Below, one piece after another: positions 50,290 to 63,300 of a stretch of DNA of 64,000 nucleotides. A program made the position numbers and the translations under genes. The DNA comes from Pararge aegeria (Eukaryota > Arthropoda > Insecta > Lepidoptera > Nymphalidae). The notes beneath the pieces were generated by a model, which saw only the letters and a program-made list of their open reading frames with translations, was not told the origin of the DNA and did not search any database. The stretch is from positions 7,812,001-7,876,000 of the forward strand of contig NC_053191.1 of the NCBI RefSeq assembly GCF_905163445.1, read 5' to 3'. Each line of letters starts with the position of its first letter. The first letter of the stretch is position 1.

Positions 50290-51304
50290 CTTAATAAAGG
50301 GAGGGGGTCCCGGGTCTATCAAGACGGCGCTTTTCTTTGCGTGGTCGCAAAACCGTAAAATCGGAAGATGACATTAATTTGATACAAGATGACCTGAATA
50401 GAATAGTTAAATGATGTCATGTAAAATATACAAGAAAGAAAAAACCACTTGTCTCTAGTTACTCAATCGGTAATGTTGTACTGCAAGATGTACCGGAGAT
50501 CCAAGACTTAGGAGTCACTATTGACAACAAGCTAAATTTCAGATCACATGTGAATAATGTTGTTACTAAAGCCGCGAAGATTCTGGGGTTCTTAAAACGT
50601 AATACGAGGGGGTTTTCCATTAAGACTAAAATTATATTATATAATGCCTTAGTGAGAAGCAGCCTCGAATACGCGAGTACCATCTGGAATCCTGCTTACT
50701 GCGTGCATTCGCAGCGCCTTGAAAGTATACAGCGCGCTTTTACTCGGCACCTGGCTTTTTATGTCAGTGGCCTTTCACACAGACAGCCATATAATCAGCG
50801 ATTGGCAGTGTTTAAAATGACATCTCTTCGTAACAGGCGGGATATTCTTGATCTGTGTTTTTTACATAAAATATTACAAAACAAAATTAAATGTAACAAC
50901 CTTCTCAATCATATATCTCTGACTGTCCCGCGCCGGTACACCAGAAGTTGCAAATCCACAAATTTTTTTCATATACCATTTACGAAATCCCATCTCGGAA
51001 AACAAGCGCCTATTATACGTATTTGTGCGAAATACAACGATTTATCTAAAAAGATACCTAGCATCGATATCTTCCATGACTCACCCACAGCTTTTAGAAA
51101 AAAACTCACCGAACACTTATCGGTGAGTTAAATTTTGTGTTAAATTTTTTTCTTTTTTTTGCAAATTAAGTTTATATGACGCTTTGTCAATGCTATGTGC
51201 ACTTGTCATTGACGTGCTTATCAGTCCATGTGTTCGTGTGTGTGCTATGTTTAAAAAACGTGTAATATGCATGTTGTTAGTGCTCTTAAATAAATAAATA
51301 AATA
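50290..51304 (+). mobile_element. Degenerate Jockey-type non-LTR retrotransposon, RT C-terminal half
   Basis: From about 50368 the frame reads DDINLIQDDLNRIVK, a stop in place of the expected Trp, then VPEIQDLGVTIDNKLNFRSH and an open part to 51131 (ILYNALVRSSLEYAS.IWNP, FFHIPFTKSHLG). This is a different RT family from the 46350 element. The AA repeats toward the 3' end finish with an aaataaataaataaa tail at 51290-51304. The catalytic FADD box region (near 50330) is corrupted. The element is 5'-truncated and inactive. Confidence 0.85.
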
Positions 51305-51450
51305 AACTCCAGCACCTTCACACGACCGTCGCGTCGGCCCTTTGGGATATGTTCCCCGTCCATTGCCACTTTAGTTTTGCAACTGGTTGAGCTTTGTTCT
51401 TCTTCGGATGTCCTAAATTCTGACCACAATTTGACCAGAAACACTCCGAG
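51305..51450 (-). mobile_element. RTE-like retrotransposon fragment
   Basis: On the minus strand VAKLKWQWTGNISQRADA is read, the AKLKWQWAGHIARR segment of insect RTE-like RT proteins. It directly abuts the tail of the previous element, in the opposite orientation. Confidence 0.65.
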
Positions 51451-52271
51451 CATAGATGTTATATACCTAATACTTGTGCCCAATATCCTACTAGGTAGTC
51501 AATCATGTCAATAGTAAATTAATTTGATAAAGTGAAGTTTCTGATATTTGTTTAACACCCCCATAATTTGTCAAGGTTAACTGCATTGTTCTAAATTATA
51601 ATATATTCTGTTGTTTGCCGTTCCGCTCGTTACCTTAAATTTCTTAATGTTTAGGAATTTCGTAGTTCGTCAATATGAACGCGTCATACGCGTAAGTAAT
51701 CTAATTAATTAAATATTCACCTATTATTAGCATAATTTTATTGTAATTATACATTAGTAATAGACCGCTAAATGTCGTAATTCCCGTAGCCGAAGTAAAT
51801 AATAGAATTATCCTTATGAAGCTAGGTATAGCATGGACATTTATATATATTTTTTTTTATTTTACAGGTCATAAAGGAAATAATATTCAAATGCGTTCAA
51901 ATCCGTTTAGTAATTTCAGCGCGTTCAGACAGATCGACAAAAAATATTTGTTGGGATTAATATCGATTTTATATATTCCTGCCATTAATTTCATAATTTT
52001 ATCATCATGTTTACAGTTGCTGGATTGTAAGTAAATTTATAAGAACTGAATAATCGACATGTTTTAAATGTGACAAGAAAGAAGTTAGATTACCTATTTT
52101 AGAAAATAAAACCGTACGTACGTCCGTTGTTAGTAGGTACTTATTTGCGCCGGGAGTCGGGCATTTTTATTATTGACGTTACTTAGTCACATAAAGTTGT
52201 TTTATTTTTACAAACAACACATAAACACAAATACAAAAATTCCAGTTTCCACATTGTAAGTATCCAATCAC

Positions 52272-52327
52272 CTTCGTAAGATTCAAGACACATAGGGATG
52301 CACCCTAGTGTCTTGAATCTTACGAAG
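52272..52327. repeat. 20 bp perfect inverted repeat, near-complete hairpin
   Basis: Arms 52272-52291 (cttcgtaagattcaagacac) and 52308-52327 are exact reverse complements. Pairing continues past a one-base bulge (taggg with cccta), leaving a 5-base loop. Confidence 0.9.
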
Positions 52328-52474
52328 TGTTCTTATGGCTATAGGGGATCTACTAGTTTTAGTTTTTCGTTTCTGTCAAAAAACTCTTATCTTTCTTTCT
52401 AACATTGTGAAAGAGTTCACTCTCTCCTGGATAATATTTTTTTTGTCTAATCTTTTTTCTTTCAGGATGTTCTT

Positions 52475-52600
52475 GAATGAATGAATACAATTTTATTGTA
52501 CGTTACAAAAGTACAAGAAAAAGGAAAATGTGATTGTTTTTCATATACAATTTGGCGGCCTTATCGTTACATAGCAATCTCTTCAGCTACAACGACAACG
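52475..52600 (-). mobile_element. Non-LTR retrotransposon 3' UTR tail
   Basis: On the minus strand: gaagagattgctatgtaacg, ataaggccgcc, then acaataaaattgtattcatt with an (ATTC)n end. Same 3' UTR signature as at 47.3 kb but a different tail repeat. Confidence 0.65.
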
Positions 52601-52753
52601 TATAGTGCGCGCGTGCTTCTTCTAGAAGCATCAGGAACTAGTGAAAATCTAATTCTATTGTCAATATTTCATTATCTAAAACCGTTCTTGTTACCTCAAA
52701 TCTATCGTAGAAAACGATTAAGGGTGTGCGTTTAATATGACTAGCAGACTGTG

Positions 52754-52798
52754 AGCAGGCTCGCCTGTTAAGGGTTATCCTTAACAGGCGAGCCTGCT
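52754..52798. repeat. 20 bp perfect inverted repeat, 5-base loop
   Basis: Arms 52754-52773 (agcaggctcgcctgttaagg) and 52779-52798 are exact reverse complements around gttat. Confidence 0.9.
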
Positions 52799-52936
52799 AC
52801 CATCTTAGACCGCATCACCACCAGGCTCACCTGGTGTAAAGTTAGCATCACTTGTAAAGTTAGCTAAAACCTCACCCGGTGGAACAAAAATAACATTCGG
52901 TAGACTACATAATTTAAAAATTCCTTGCGACGATTT

Positions 52937-52973
52937 TATAAAACGACGTTAATAAAATTAACGTCGTTTTATA
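52937..52973. repeat. 17 bp perfect inverted repeat, 3-base loop
   Basis: Arms 52937-52953 (tataaaacgacgttaat) and 52957-52973 are exact reverse complements around aaa. Confidence 0.9.
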
Positions 52974-52974
52974 G

Positions 52975-54310
52975 AATTCTCAATTTTTTTCATCAAAAGT
53001 CTTATCGTATAAAAATTCGGATATGATCAGAATTTAACACAAAACATAAAATAAAAGTCCTGAAACACCCAATCCAATCGATTAAACAGGGACCAATCGA
53101 TTCCTAACGGAAGTATCCTTGGACCTCGGTTCTGCCGTTGTTTACCCGGAGTAGATAAAAATGTATGCAAACAACATTCCAAGTTAGGTGTATTTTGGAT
53201 TGAGCTTAGATTGAACAGGACCGCTCTATCTACCAAGGCTATGTTTTTGGAACATCGGTTGGTAACCTTGGACTAGGCCATTTGTAGACGTGACTATCTT
53301 GAAAATCTGAGCAGGTAGGTAACCTACTTAAGTAAATAGTGTAAAAGCGGACGAACATTGAACTTGTCGATATTTTTTATAAAGCTGTATTAACAGACCC
53401 ATGCAATAAATCAATGGACACAGGTAGGTACTTAACTACCAGTCGAACCGAGGAGGTAATTGCTTAATGGATTCGACATTGGCTTTTTATCAAACGGAAC
53501 TTATACCAGACTTATACCAGTGGCAAGTGTATAATGGGTACCATGTCATGTCAGTTACTTACTATTGTTATTTCTGCAAATGTAATAAATTAAGTATTTA
53601 ATATTTTCTACAAAATACAATGTTAAACTCTGGCTTGAATACTTAATGCATAATGAATAAAAAACTAAAATGGCTACGGAAAGGGTTACATACTAAACTG
53701 CTTTATAAGAATATATAAAAGAGACCGTTAATTTTAGTATTGGGTTTATCTGTCGCTTGAAATAATTAAAGTATATAGTTTAATTTTTATTATGAAAAAA
53801 TAAAAAGACTTTTGAAGGCTCTCAAGTTTTAGCACGACAAATGTATAAGCAAGGCCATCGGAACTTAAGGAATTTTTCTTACGTAATATATCACTTGAAA
53901 GTAAATTTACTGGTCAGGGAAGTAAAATTAAACACAATCTTGATTTGTGCGAGTATTGTATTCACTAAAACATATTTTTACAAAAAGTCGATGGCAAGAA
54001 ATAAAATTATTTGTATCACTATTTGTTGTGCTCTAGGCACTTTAATTGCTCCAAATGTAAGCTAAAATAAATAATTAATTATAATCGAAAAGTTTAAATT
54101 GTAAATCTTATGAGTTAAGTTTCAAGATTAATTAATAATTCTAAATATTCTAAAATGCCTAATACCTATATTCATAAAGATTATTTTTACAAATTCATTT
54201 ACAAGTTAATTATGAAATCATAGCCGTCTAATTCCATTACAAAATATAAACAATATCGTCTCTACATTTACGTTCTAGTTTATAATAATCACGACTTGTT
54301 CACTAACGTA
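52975..54310. other. Intergenic, downstream of the TTC28-like gene
   Basis: AT-rich with short open frames on both strands (for example 53027-53236 minus, 53841-54065 plus) that show no domain and no splice context. It should include the 3' UTR of the TTC28-like gene, whose poly(A) site I could not place. Confidence 0.4.
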
Positions 54311-54314
54311 ATAT

Positions 54315-57300
54315 CTATAACTTATGCGGTGGAAAATCAAGTGTTGTATACGTTGGTCTACCTCTGGGAACAGGAGGTCGTCTTACTCTTGGGTGCGTTT
54401 TACCACCTTCATTACCTGCATTTATTCCCGATTCTCCTTCCTCGGGCAAATATGGCGCTCTGGGATTTAAAACAAGTGCTTTATAAGATGAATGAGAATC
54501 CGCAATACTCCTGCCATCACCCTCATCCCTTCTAGAAAGTTCTGAGAATGGAGATACAGATCGCTTTTCTACTCCGCTCGACCCCACTGTATCGTCCTTT
54601 GGTTTTAAATCATATACGTTCTCTTCTTTTCTCTTGGGTTCGATGTCTTTCTTGAACTTACTCTTGCGTTCTATTATTTCTGCGGTTGTCAAATCTGAAC
54701 TTTGGATATCGGTCTCTAAAGGAGGTGCTGATAGCCAAGGTCGAGAAGCGTTTCCACTACACCACCTATCTTCTGATTCACTGGACTCTCCGAGTAGACC
54801 TAATTTTTCTAAATTCTGCAGAAGTAAATTTTCACTCGAACTGGCAGTTCTCATTTCAGTCTTTGAATCTTCAGACAAAAGCAATTCTGCTAGTGGTGGG
54901 GCTAGACCTAATCCTATATTTCTCTCATGGTAAACTTCTGATATAGTAGGAGTTAGTTCTCCACTCATATGTCGTACTTGTGCCATAGAGTCGCGACTGT
55001 TCGTACCCATTTTAGGTCTCGGAGCTCTCTTTGATGTTGATGGTTGATTCATCGTTTGGTCTGCTTTTTCATCATCAGCTCGCCGAGTTTGCGCTGATGC
55101 TAAATCGTAAAATGCGTCTAAATATCTTTGATGGGGATGTTCCGGACGTCTACGTAAGACTGTGTCATGGCCAGAACTTTCCCAATCGGAGTCATCTGTT
55201 GAAGGAGGTCGTCTTGTGTACAGAGTTCTAATTTTGGTTTGATGAGCCAACGCCAAAGATACGTCTCTCTGAGGTGCTGTGGAGTTTGGAGGTGCAGCTG
55301 CAGGCGGTGATGGGGTGAAGGCGGCATCACTTTCACCTCTATACCTGGGTGGTGGGGGTGCAGGAGGCGGGGCTGTTCTGCCATCAGGTTCACCACGACC
55401 AACTTCAGCTGCGGAAGATGTGCCGCGAACGTACATTGTGAAAGCACCTCCACAAGATCCTAAAGGCAACGGAGGAGGTGGAACGGCTGAGCCGCTTTCT
55501 TCTGTAAAAGAAAAGTAGATTATTATAATTATTGAAAAAAGTTTGACAGGTAAATCACATGAACATACTATATACAACTTACGTCTATGTTGTCTCGGTG
55601 GTGGTTCGCCATCGGAATGTGGTTCTAAGTCACCATCATCTATAGATGCCAAGGATTCAACGCTTGAGCTAGACTCCAAACTAAGACTACGTGGCGCCTC
55701 CTGCGTATCTGTTGAAATTGTCATTAAAAATACTTTTATTATCTGTACAGAGTTATGAAATAATGCGACAAAACAACGTCAACTATTTAAGTGAGGTAAT
55801 AAGAAGTCTTACCAAAGAGAGCAAGCAAAGCCTGCAAAACAAACTGTATGTGGCGTCTGTTAGCTGTTTTGCCCGTCCGTAGAGTAACTTCATCTTGACC
55901 AACCTCAGCCAAGTCGAAGCCGAGGGAGGCCAAAAGTTCGTGACAGCCGTTGACTCGCCATAACCTAAACGTAATAATCAAATGCTTGACTTAAATTTCA
56001 TTTCATTTCATTTCGTTTTAATCTTTTTCATTTAAAATCCGTCAACAGACTGTGATGGATAGTCGAGGATTCCTATGATATCCTTCTGGTATGAAACTCT
56101 AATCATAAAATTAAAAACGGAAAATTATTCTATTGGAAAATAATTCTAACTTAGAACCTACCTGACATTAACAGCAACCTCAATTGTCTCACTTTCAGAA
56201 CTTTTCACGGAGAATTGCGATATAACAGACCGAACTACGCCAATTATATCGTCTGCTACATCACTACCGTTCGATAGAAGTTTCGATAATGCTTGCAGCG
56301 TTGTTGGAGTTAATCCTGAAGGGAAAAAATAATATTAAAAAGTTCTTTAGCAGACAGTATTGATTTAAACTTTAATCTGAATAATATTTAGGCATAAATA
56401 AATTTCCGCAAATATTTTAAAATTAATAAAACATGCAATCATTCTTACCCAACAAAGCTTGAAGACTGGCCGAGCACTGTGTTAATCTTTCTTCAGGATC
56501 ACTTTGGGGGAAGAATACACTTGAGGGTATGCCGTTCGCTGCTGGTTCAAATCTGTTAAGAAAAGTAAAGCATTTGACATCCTTTTTCCACTTTTAAAAA
56601 TTCAAAATATACAACAAATAAATATACTACGACAATACACAAATCGCCATCAATCCCCAAAGTAAGCGTAGATTGTGTTATAGGTACCTACTGCGATGAC
56701 TGATGAATATTTTAATGAATAAATACCCATAATATACAGATAGCACCCAGCCACTGAAAAACATTCATATTCATCACACAAATATTTTCCAGTTGTGCGA
56801 ATCGAACTCACTACCTTGGACTCAGAAAGAAGGGACGCTGCCCTCTGCTCCAATCGACTGGCAAACCGTTTGACTTTTCATTTTATATATTTTGCACTTT
56901 ATTCGCCTTTTCAACCATTTTCAAACTTATTTATAATTTGCAAATGGTTGATTTGTTTCTCGAATATTAAATACTAACTGTACTAACTAGTGTTCTTCAT
57001 CCGCATTTATCATTGGTTTTTTTACAAATTCCGTGGGAACTGTTTGTTTTCCTGGGTTTATCCTACTCTTCGTCTTTTCAATTTACTATTTGCCAAAATT
57101 CAAGTTCATTGGTTGCTTATTTAGGGCATAAACGAATTACAAATAAACACACTTTCGTATTTAAAATATAAGTAAGGATATTATTATTATAATTGTTGGC
57201 TAATGACTGATAGTTCAAAATAACTTTCCAAACATTTCCAAAACAGTTATTTGCTTAATCGTTTTTTTACAATATTATGTTATTTATCGCTCTGCGCTTA

Positions 57301-60300
57301 GAACCTAACATTTCTAAAATTATGTACATTTCAACTTCGTTGAGCGTTCGCGCCTGAATCCATAATTAGCGCCATCTTTTATTCTTTGTTTTTTTATGGA
57401 GGGTAGAGGTAAGGAGAGTCATCTTATATGGGATAAAAGTTGAAAAAGTGTCCAGTTGTTGCGCTAAATAACAGTTCAAAAATCCTCCACAATGGCGCTG
57501 GTGGATGCACAGGGTATGGTATGAATGTAGCAATCGTAGATGAATTGAAGTATGCCGAGTTAAAAAATTTAATGTCATTATCGACTAAAGTAGTTAATTA
57601 TTGAGAATTTCAACAACTTACGTTGTACAAAATATTGTGGTAAATATAACCTTACTTCCTTGTATCTCTATACTTCCTTGTTTATTTTTCAAGCCTACTC
57701 TAACAATATTTATATTTGGCGCTTCTTTTAAGAGTTACCCTGATGCAAATGTGGCGCCATCCTAATTTAATACATTTTGACGACACTTTTTCATATACAC
57801 AGATGACTCTCCTTACCTCTACCCTCCATAGTTTTTTTGTTCTTGGCATAAAAACCAAAGAGAACACAAACATACCATTTATATTCAAGCTAATATAAAT
57901 TACTTAATTATTGTTGTAAATAATCTATATTAAATAACAATTAGGTAAATTTAAATATAAAACGCCATACTTCATATAATGATCTTAATTAATATTACTT
58001 TATTGAAATAATATCATAAACGTAAATAATGTAATAACATGTTAAATAGCGCTAACATAACTTACCTAAATCCAACACTCATCAATAGTTCCCGCCAACC
58101 TGTGGTAGTCCCAGCTTTGTTCTCGATGCTCTTTTGTGTTGTGTACATTGCATTTTTCTGTCCTCTTACTATCCGTTGGAGAGATTTTTCAACCAAGTGT
58201 AAGCAAACTCGTAATGCATCCCTGATGAAATTAAAGTATTTAAAATATTTTGTATGGGAATTGAATGTGCATTCGTTAAGGAGAGTCAGTAGATTCTTTC
58301 TAAATATCTTATGGGGAATTTAAGAGAAGAGAAGACTCCTTTTTTTAGCACTACAAGTGATGAGGCAGTGTTAGATGATAACGGGCTAGATGATGCAAGG
58401 GGACTGACAGTTATATTAAACCCATATCCCTAGGCGATATTTACGCGGCATCGTACTGCAACGCTTAGTCACAATGCCACACGTATTTGTGGATAGAGTA
58501 TAAGCTAGTCACACCTGAAGCTTCCCATAAGACCAGACCTAAGATTTTTTCTTTTTAAATTTCTGGTACCGTTGATCTCCCATTTATGAGGTTAACGTAA
58601 AATGGGGGTGTGTGTGATAAATTCCAAGTGTAACGAAGGAATGTACACTAACTCCCGATCGTAGCGACAAAGCGTGCGATACTAGAATCCGTAGTGTAGC
58701 TAGCGTTAAGGCACGTAAGGCATTGTTAAGCGAGTGGTGTAAAATGTATTCTTTAGGGTGATATTTATTACCTGCATTTGTCTGGAGCGGCTAGCAATTC
58801 ACATAGTGCTTGACCCATAAGGGCGACTTTGTTGCTCAGGCGTACATTAGCTCCTAATAGAGCTAGGCCAGCCCAATGTGCAGGATGCGAAAAGTGTTTC
58901 GTGTGACGAACTGTCTGCATGGCATCTCCAAGAGCTCTAAAAACGAGAACATTATATATAATGGTGGTCATACAAGAGTATGACCACCACTAGATTTCCA
59001 AAATCGTTATAAGAATAACGATCTTGGAAATTACTGATACTAAGTATATCATGACCGCATGATTAATCAAAATTTTACCTTGGTGTTAATGATGAAGAAT
59101 TTAAAAAGAAAAAAACTCACTTTGCTACCCTGCTTCCCTGTAAAAGCGCTGAATACAACGCCCTGTATAAAATCTTTGTCGCAGTGTCCTGAGGAGAAGG
59201 CCATAGAGTGACTAATATAGCTTGAGCTCCAGCAGCTAAGAAAGCTCTGCATAATCGAGAAACACCATCTCCGGCTTGCGTTACTGATTCTGGATCATCT
59301 GAATCCTGCAGCGCTGCACTTGATGGAGCACATGAAATTACCACCTGGAATTTAAAAAATTACATTTATTTAAATATTAGTCTGAGTAATTATAATTTAA
59401 AGTTTTTAAAGTTTAAAGCATACCAGTCTAGCGGTGATTTTCAAGTTCATAATTTCAGCTGCAGTCAACATAAACTCAGAGGCGGGTGGCAATTCTTCGT
59501 TACTTGGAGGTAGTTCGGCATCTGTTTAAAGAAAGTATCATAATTAAAACAACTGTTACAAAACAAAACAAAACATCTAGTAAAGCTTAGTAAATTAACT
59601 CTTGGATCGCGATGGCGACTCTGAGTTATCATTAGGTCCTAGTATGCAGGACTCAGGAGCGCAGTTGACAAGTGGCAACTAGTGTTGATGATGACGAGTC
59701 ACTACAAACAGGCAGACTTGACGTTTCAAAAGTTCTTATATTAGGCCTACTTGAAATAAATGAATTTTGAATTTTGATGATGATGATGTTTCATGTATAG
59801 TGCTTGACATTGTCCACATGCGCGTTTGACTTTGTAACTAGATCCAAATACCAAAAAACTAACTAACGCGGATACTTACTGTCTTCTTCATTTTCCGTTG
59901 ATGTATCTACAACTCCACTACCAACGCTAGTATTCAGTAGCCGCTTGGCTTGCGAATCCACCTAAAAAATACAATTAATAGTTAAATAATAATAAATAAA
60001 GGCATGTTTTTGGTATAAATCACTTAATTTAGATAGGTTCATAGATAGTTTAAAACACTTTATAGCACACAAAAAAAGAAACAAAATAAAAGACAACTTT
60101 ATAAATTTAAACAAATATTATTATGCAAAGGCGGTATTATTGCTATAGCTTCGGGAAAGTTATTTAAGGTAGTAGAGGGTAGCGGCGCAATATATAAATA
60201 TGAATACATACTAAAATAATATATACTAATACAATATATATACGTATAAAATAGTAATGTAAGAATAATCGATACAATTTTATAAACTTTAGTGGCTATT

Positions 60301-63300
60301 GGACAAAATTGTTCGAGACTATATTTAAATATATTTAAGGATTTAGATCAATTTACCACTTCTCCGGGACTGAGAACGATGCCAGGAGTTTTCCAGCAGA
60401 TGTGTGTGGCAAAGTGGACGCATTCTGCTTGTGGGAGTTGAGCCAGGACTGTTTCCTTTGATGCCTGAAAAATAAATTTAGTTTTCAAACAAACAATAAT
60501 AAATGTTAGAGCTATTGAAATGAATATAAGAAGAATATAACCCATAGGTTACCGAAATTTTAGTTATAGCTGTGCATATAGTCAATTAGTGTACCTGGTA
60601 GTCAGTTAGTGGTGTTACACGTAGCATATCTGCGACCAGCTCTGCTTCCTTGAGTAGCGCATGCGCTGCTCCCCAACGCACGCCCACTACCAGGCATCGC
60701 ATGCCCGCTTCTGCGTTGTTAGCATTTGCACCACCTGCGTTGATGACAGATTAATTAATTAATTTATTTATACTCTTTATTTGCACACAAAAGATACAGA
60801 AGAAGAATAAAAAAAAACACAGACAGAAGCAGTATACAAAATGCGGCCTTATCGCTTATTAGCGATCTCTGCCAGGCAACCTTAGGATAAGGAAACAAAA
60901 GTATAACAATCTGTTATTCTTTTGTTTTCCTTACATAACAGACTGCAGGTTGTGCATAATAAAAAAAAATACTAATAACTATTTACTAATACTTGAACTA
61001 GATTACACAATTAAAATCATACATAATATAATAAATATAAAAAAAAAACAAAAATGATAATCAACTAATATATATTTTAACAAATCATACATTAATAACA
61101 GTACAAGTCGTCTTTAATGTAAACTATAGTGATGTTTGACAGATTTCGTAAATATATCAAGTAGACTTTCTTTTGGCGATTGTTAATGTTAAGTACTCAT
61201 AATTAATCTTATGTTATTGATCCATAACAACATTTTAGTGAGTTTCAAAGTTTCTACCTTGACAACAGTTAAAAGTTGGGTTAATAAAGTAACGATTAGA
61301 CAAAGTGATCCAAACGCATACCGAGTGCATACCTTTGTCGGTGACAGAATATAAGGTCAACTATATTGTTACCATTGTTTTGATTTTCCACTGATCGTAA
61401 TAGGTTTATGAACTTACCATGTTCAGGATGCGGTTTAGTCCTCACGTGACGAGTGTGTCTGAGCGGACGTAGTGCTGGAGCAACAAGAAGGGAGTATCGC
61501 TCGCATAAGGGTTCTGTATCTGTGGTACCACGCAATGCTCCCCAGGGGCATGCGTACAGAGCTCCTTCAACCACGAGAGATATCTCACGTCGACCTCCAC
61601 ATCCACGACGACCGTGTGTTGCTACAAATTATATATTATTTGGATTATTTCTAAAATGTATGTCGATAATGTTGAAGGAAACCTTCTTAACGCTTTAAAT
61701 TAAATAATATTAACTATTGTTTCATTAGGTTACCATTATTATTATTGCAGGAAGCCGGTAGCAGATCTTCGAATGGCGCAATAAGCATCTGATATAATGA
61801 GTTGAGGCATGGAGGGCCTTGCCATGAGGGCTGCTTCTTTCTGGGCCCATGCACACTGGATCTAAAATAATAACAAGTTATTTAGCAAGCTGAAATTTAG
61901 GAGGAGAATTCTCTGGAGAAAGTTATTTTTTACCTTGTAGAGCCTTGAAGGCTGGCTACCGAGCCAGCAACTGAACCACCAACAGAACCTACACTGAACA
62001 AAGAGCTCAGTGAATAGTTCGAAGAATTTAACAGATGGTTTCGTGTAACCTAAAACATTACAAAAAATGTATAAAGTACAGAAAAAAACTATAGCTACAA
62101 AACACTTTCAGTGTAAGGTACTTCTTTGAGAGTTAATAGCATATACTAACCATCCTTGCAAGGCCTGTACTTGGACGATCATCTGGGTCCCACTGATCGT
62201 CTTCTCTTCGATCGGCAGATGTTTTCAACCAAGCGGACCACTCCTTAATCCATCTTTCTAATTTGCCTGCACCTTTGTACGAAGAAAAAGGTTTAGGTCA
62301 AAATTCCTGTAAATTGTATTCAACCTGATTTTAGTATGATAATAATGAAACTCACTTGTGTTTGTTTGAAGATCGTCAGGACTTATATCTGGGAGACTAT
62401 TATCGCCGTCTTCTGATTGATCAAGTAGGCAGGTTTGGTGGAATCTCAGAATACCTAAAACAGCACAGTTATCAATAAACCTGCAACGATTTTGAATGGA
62501 CGTAGGATTACTGGTAGAGTTTTTCATTTAAGTAGGTTTACCTTTATGAGGTTGAAGCAACCAAGAGTATAACCTTCCAGCTGCGATGCTGTAATACAAT
62601 ACGGGAGCTTTCTGCTTATTCACTACTTCCAGGACTTGATCTACAGTCGATGGACTCCATAATTCTGTTCGATCCTTGGTGACGTCTTCATTGAGGTTCC
62701 TACTAACCAAAACAAAATCCTGGTCAAAAAAAGACTTCAAAGCCTTTAGTTTCAAATATATGAATGTTCAAAAAAATACTTAAGCAGGGAAGTTTGATGA
62801 AGAGGAAGGTGTATTTTAAATATTTACCTTTGGGCAGTATGTAACTCAAGATTTGCTTGGTTTAAAGCACTAGTTTGTTTGTCTGTGACGTTGTCTAGTA
62901 AACGACACCGTCCACGTTCAGCGACTACAAGCGCTTCATGATGACGTCCAAGTTCTAGAAGAAAACATTCAATTTATTAAACGTACTTACCACCCAAGTC
63001 CATCCATGGCTGTGAGTAAAGAAATAAATTATATAAACTTACCAATAAGAACTCTTTGAAGGGCATGGTGTGTTGAGGTATGCAAGGCGATGGTTTTCTT
63101 GTCCCTGTGCTTTTCATTACCAGATTCTAAGACTGTTAGTGCCCCATGTAGCTGTTCCTTTGCCTCTTCTAATTCCCCTGAGGCCCAAAGTGCAAAACCA
63201 AGCCTGTGACGCACTCGAGCCTGAATAAGTGATTAACATTTAAGATATTTGATCTTGAATTCATTCATAAAAGGTTTCTATCACGGGGTTTATGTTGAAT

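Noticed and set aside
50550..51131. 193-residue frame as a host gene
   Set aside because: Also an RT C-terminus. The upstream in-frame continuation is interrupted by a stop, and the 3' end has a LINE-type (AAAT)n tail.
52272..52327. microRNA precursor
   Set aside because: The stem is too perfect and the loop too small for a usual animal pre-miRNA, and several unrelated hairpins like it occur nearby.
54315..55724. Single 469-residue open frame read as one exon
   Set aside because: It contains an in-frame retained intron (55502-55582): donor c|GTAAGT after QHR and acceptor ttttacag before the SGSAVPPP stretch. The spliced form fits TTC28-like proteins and the neighbouring exon phases.
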